Assembly (NCBI RefSeq): GCF_002080455.1
Contig: NZ_CP020555.1
Location: 1,426,001-1,490,000 of the forward strand
Source of the DNA: Streptomyces sp. Sge12
Lineage (GTDB): Bacteria > Actinomycetota > Actinomycetes > Streptomycetales > Streptomycetaceae
Direction: 5' to 3'
Length of the DNA stretch: 64,000 nucleotides
Shown piece by piece: positions 61,188 through 64,000 of the stretch. Made by a program: the position numbers and the translations under genes. Each line of letters starts with the position of its first letter. Position 1 is the stretch's first letter. The notes under the pieces were generated by a model that was given only the letters and a program-made list of their open reading frames with translations, searched no databases and was not told the DNA's origin.

Positions 61188-62828
61188 ATGAGTAACGCCC
61201 CTGCTTTCATCACCTGCTCCGCACTGTCCTTCGACTGGCCCGACGGCACCCCCGTCTTCGACGGGTTCCACCTCTCCGTCGGCCCCGGCCGAACCGGCCT
61301 GATCGGGCTCAACGGCTGCGGGAAGTCCACCCTGCTGAAGCTGATCGCCGGCGAACTGACCCCGACCGAGGGCCAGTCCGCCGTCGCCGGCTCGGTCGGC
61401 CACCTCCCGCAGAACGTCACCCTCGACACCGCGCTGCGCGTGGACGAGGCGCTCGGCATCCACACCACCCGCGCCGCCCTCCACGCCATCGAGGCGGGCG
61501 AGGCCACCGAGGCGAACTTCACCGCCGTCGGCGACGACTGGGACGTGGAGGAACGGGCCCTGGCCACGCTCGACCAGCTCGGTCTCGCCCGGATCGGCCT
61601 GGACCGCACCGTCGGAGAGCTCTCCGGCGGCGAGTCCGTACTGCTGCGGCTGGCCGCCCTGCTGCTCGCCCGCCCCGACGTCCTGCTGCTGGACGAGCCC
61701 ACCAACAACCTGGACCTGCGGGCCCGGGGCCGCCTGTACGAGGCGGTCGAGTCCTGGTCCGGGGTGATGCTCCTGGTCAGCCACGACCGGGAGCTGCTGG
61801 AGCGGGTCGATCAGATCGCCGATCTGCGCGACGGCGAAGTCCGCTGGTACGGAGGGAACTTCACGGACTACGAGGAGATGCTCGCGGCCGAGCAGGAGTC
61901 GGCCGAGCGGATGGTCCGGGTCGCGGAGGCCGACGTGGCGCGCCAGAAGCGAGAACTGTCCGACGCGCAGGTCAAGTTGGCGCGGCGCAAGCGGTACGGG
62001 CAGAAGATGAACGACAACAAGCGCGAGCCGAAGATCGTGATGGGTGCACGCAAGCGTGCGGCCCAGGAGTCGGCGGGCAAGCACCGGATCATGCACGCGG
62101 AGAAGCTGGCACAGGCGAAGGAGCGCCTGGACCAGGCCGTGGAGGCGGTGCGCGACGACGACGAGATCCGGATCCAGCTGCCCGCCACCCAGGTCCCGCC
62201 GGGGCGGCGCGTACTGACCCTGAGCGATCTGCACCTGGCCCACGGGGCCCGGGTGCCCGGCGAGTGGGAACTGCACGGTCCGGAGCGGATCGCCCTGGTG
62301 GGCCGCAACGGATCGGGCAAGACCACGCTGCTGCGCACGATCGCGGGGCAGCTCGCGCCGGTGTCCGGGGCGGCGGTGACGCATGTGACCACACGGTTCC
62401 TGCCGCAGCGCCTGGACGTACTCGACGAGAGCCGTTCGGTCGTGGAGAACGTGGCGCGGTTCGCCCCGCAGGCCACGAACAACCTGATCCGGGCCCGACT
62501 CGCGCACTTCCTCTTCCGCGGCGGCCGGGCGGACCGCCCGGCCGCCACCCTGTCGGGCGGCGAACGCTTCCGGGCGGCACTGGCGGCCCTGCTGCTGGCG
62601 GAGCCCGCTCCACAGCTGCTCATGCTGGACGAGCCGACGAACAACCTCGACCTGTCGAGCGTGCGGCAGCTGACCGAGGCGCTGGAGTCCTACGAGGGCG
62701 CACTGGTGGTGGCGAGCCACGACGTGCCGTTCCTGGAGTCGATCGGCATCACGCGCTGGCTCCTGCTGGACGGGGAGCTCAGGCCGACGACGGCCGAGGC
62801 CGTCCGCGAGACGCTCTGGCACGAGTGA
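61188..62828 (+). CDS. ABC-F ATPase (second paralogue)
   Basis: 546-residue soluble tandem ABC protein. Walker A motifs GLNGCGKST (about 43-51) and GRNGSGKTT (about 371-379); signatures LSGGESVLLR and LSGGERFRAA; Walker B LLDEPTNNLD and MLDEPTNNLD. The basic linker (RRKRYGQKMNDNKRE) is the ribosome-contacting region. Related Streptomyces proteins include factors that protect the ribosome from antibiotics. The good GGAGG box is seven bases before the ATG. The 198-bp leader holds hairpins. Confidence 0.93.
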   Translation: MSNAPAFITCSALSFDWPDGTPVFDGFHLSVGPGRTGLIGLNGCGKSTLLKLIAGELTPTEGQSAVAGSVGHLPQNVTLDTALRVDEALGIHTTRAALHAIEAGEATEANFTAVGDDWDVEERALATLDQLGLARIGLDRTVGELSGGESVLLRLAALLLARPDVLLLDEPTNNLDLRARGRLYEAVESWSGVMLLVSHDRELLERVDQIADLRDGEVRWYGGNFTDYEEMLAAEQESAERMVRVAEADVARQKRELSDAQVKLARRKRYGQKMNDNKREPKIVMGARKRAAQESAGKHRIMHAEKLAQAKERLDQAVEAVRDDDEIRIQLPATQVPPGRRVLTLSDLHLAHGARVPGEWELHGPERIALVGRNGSGKTTLLRTIAGQLAPVSGAAVTHVTTRFLPQRLDVLDESRSVVENVARFAPQATNNLIRARLAHFLFRGGRADRPAATLSGGERFRAALAALLLAEPAPQLLMLDEPTNNLDLSSVRQLTEALESYEGALVVASHDVPFLESIGITRWLLLDGELRPTTAEAVRETLWHE

Positions 62829-62841
62829 GCCAGCCCGCTCA

Positions 62842-62890
62842 GCCGCCGCCCGCGGACACCGGACACCGGACACCGACCGCGGGCGGCGGC
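62842..62890 (+). terminator. Terminator of the ABC-F gene
   Basis: A 14-bp perfect stem (GCCGCCGCCCGCGG and complement) with a 21-base loop that itself contains three GGACACC-like repeats. Confidence 0.75.
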
Positions 62891-63056
62891 GAAGCGGAAT
62901 CCGTTCCGGCCGTCAAAAGTAAAACTTTTCCACCACCTGACGGCGTGATTTTGCCCCCTCAGCTGCCCCTCAGGGCCCCCATAAACTGCACAGATAACTG
63001 GATGTAACCAGACATACACCTGCCCGGGGGTTGGCTGGCCTTGATGTCACGCTTAA

Positions 63057-63087
63057 CCTACGACTCCGTAGGCTACGGAACCGTAGG
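63057..63087. promoter_or_regulatory. Four-half-site operator array upstream of the desaturase gene
   Basis: CCTACG, CCGTAGG, CTACGG and CCGTAGG lie in alternating orientation within 31 bp, so that three overlapping palindromes exist (the central CCGTAG-G-CTACGG is perfect). The array ends 27 bp before the GTG and probably covers the promoter, as expected for a TetR- or FadR-like repressor of fatty-acid desaturation. Confidence 0.65.
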
Positions 63088-63114
63088 TAATTCGCTTTGC
63101 ACCCAGGAGTACCC

Positions 63115-64000
63115 GTGACGATCACCTCTCCCCACCTCGGCAGCTCGGAGGCGTGGACAGACGCCAAGCTGCTGTACGCGCTGGAAGAGGTGGTCGAGAA
63201 GGAACTCAACCGCCATCTGCAGGTCACCAAGGACTGGATGCCCCACGAGTACGTCCCGTGGAGCGAGGGCCGCAACTTCCCCGGCTTCTTCGAGGACGGT
63301 GAAGCCTGGGACCCGCAGCAGTCCAAGGTCACCGACATCGGCAAGATCGCGCTGGTCGTGAACCTGCTGACCGAGGACAACCTCCCCAGCTACCACCACG
63401 AGATCGCCTCGCTCTTCGGCCGCAACGGCGCCTGGGGCACCTGGGTGCACCGCTGGACCGCCGAGGAGGGCCGCCACGGCATCGTGATGCGCGACTACCT
63501 GCTGGCCTCGCGCGCCGTGGACCCGGACAAGCTGGAAGCGTTCCGCATGCAGCACATGTCGGAGGGCTTCGAGTCCGACAACCGCCACTCGATGCTGCAC
63601 TCGGTGGCGTACGTGGCCTTCCAGGAGCTCGCGACCCGCATCTCGCACCGCAACACCGGCCACCAGTCCGGTGACCCGGTCTGCGACCGGATGCTGGCCC
63701 GCATCGCGCAGGACGAGAACCTGCACATGGTCTTCTACCGCAACCTGCTGGGCGCGGCCTTCGAGCTCGCCCCGGACCTGACCATGCAGGCCGTGCGGGA
63801 CGTCGTCGTCAACTTCCGGATGCCCGGACACGGCATGCCCGGTTTCGAGCGGATGGCCGCGCAGATGGCGATCGGCGGGGTCTACAACCTGCGGATCCAC
63901 CACGACGACGTGCTGAGCCCGGTGATCCGCTTCCTGAAGATCATGAGCATCGACGGCCTCGGCCCCGAGGGCCAGAAGGCCCAGGAGGAGCTCGGGCTGT
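63115..64000 (+). CDS. Acyl-ACP desaturase (stearoyl-ACP type), 3' end missing
   Basis: 295 visible residues of a soluble di-iron desaturase that introduces a cis double bond into acyl-ACP. Iron ligand motifs are ExxH in TAEEGRHGIVM and DENLHMVFY, with the first Glu upstream in EVVEKELNRH. It runs off the right edge, where about 30 residues are missing compared with the family. GTG start at 63115 with AGGAG five bases upstream. The operator array in front implies lipid-responsive control. Confidence 0.93.
   Translation, partial: MTITSPHLGSSEAWTDAKLLYALEEVVEKELNRHLQVTKDWMPHEYVPWSEGRNFPGFFEDGEAWDPQQSKVTDIGKIALVVNLLTEDNLPSYHHEIASLFGRNGAWGTWVHRWTAEEGRHGIVMRDYLLASRAVDPDKLEAFRMQHMSEGFESDNRHSMLHSVAYVAFQELATRISHRNTGHQSGDPVCDRMLARIAQDENLHMVFYRNLLGAAFELAPDLTMQAVRDVVVNFRMPGHGMPGFERMAAQMAIGGVYNLRIHHDDVLSPVIRFLKIMSIDGLGPEGQKAQEELGL

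Overview
The window is high-GC actinobacterial DNA and almost certainly comes from the chromosome of a Streptomyces or a close relative. The signs are the strong third-position GC bias, a conservon (cvn) operon, a complete hopanoid operon, an SsgA-like sporulation protein, an F420-dependent oxidoreductase, a ydaO-type leader in front of a cell-wall hydrolase, and frequent GTG/TTG starts. From memory, the gene order resembles the S. coelicolor segment that carries ssgD, fad genes, idi and the hopanoid genes. No transposase, integrase, CRISPR array, rRNA or tRNA was recognised, so this looks like conserved chromosome rather than a mobile island.

Layout. 0-6 kb: a partial conservon (cvnA-cvnB-cvnC on the minus strand), a metallo-beta-lactamase-fold hydrolase, a frame-disrupted SGNH hydrolase, and a LysM/M23 endopeptidase behind a c-di-AMP riboswitch. 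6.4-7.2 kb: a tyrosine-phosphatase-like enzyme. 7.2-17.6 kb: the hopanoid operon, read right to left as hpnC, hpnD, a small coupled ORF, hpnE, polyprenyl synthase, squalene-hopene cyclase, hpnG, hpnH and an hpnO-like aminotransferase. Nearly every junction overlaps; the exception is a 120-bp gap before the cyclase. 17.9-25.0 kb: a seven-gene envelope operon with a membrane CDP-alcohol transferase of the DUF5941 type, a nucleotidyltransferase, a glycerol-1-phosphate-dehydrogenase-like enzyme, a second CDP-alcohol transferase, a family 2 glycosyltransferase and a TagGH-type ABC exporter. The likely logic is synthesis of a CDP-activated polyol phosphate, its transfer to lipid or sugar, and export.

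25-39 kb: housekeeping and accessory genes. These are a methyltransferase-acetyltransferase fusion, idi (supplying isoprenoid precursors), an anti-sigma-like ATPase, an HdeD-like membrane protein, a crotonase, a DJ-1/GlxA pair, an ABC-F protein, an operon of an ImmA/IrrE-like protease, a MAB_1171c-like membrane protein and a short-chain dehydrogenase, then tex and an SCO6745-family gene. 39-47 kb: a secreted M1 peptidase, an MpaB-type protein, a secreted sphingomyelinase-like phosphodiesterase, a fatty-acyl-CoA ligase divergent from a MerR regulator, and a small maltokinase-cap-like protein. 47-54 kb: a five-gene beta-oxidation operon that includes an alpha-methylacyl-CoA racemase-like protein and an F420-dependent oxidoreductase. 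54-64 kb: a secreted three-repeat surface protein, a saccharopine-dehydrogenase-like enoyl reductase, endonuclease V divergent from a YciI protein, a GNAT gene preceded by a (CCTG)10 microsatellite, a BNR/YCF48-type exported protein, an ssgD-like gene, a second ABC-F protein, and the start of an acyl-ACP desaturase behind a four-half-site operator.

The most novel-looking system is the envelope operon at 17.9-25.0 kb. One of its CDP-alcohol transferases lacks the last catalytic aspartate, and the other appears to start at CTG. Other points worth checking are the (CCTG)10 tract, the shared-TA divergent promoter at 58.04 kb, the coupled small ORF inside the hopanoid operon, and the SGNH frameshift.
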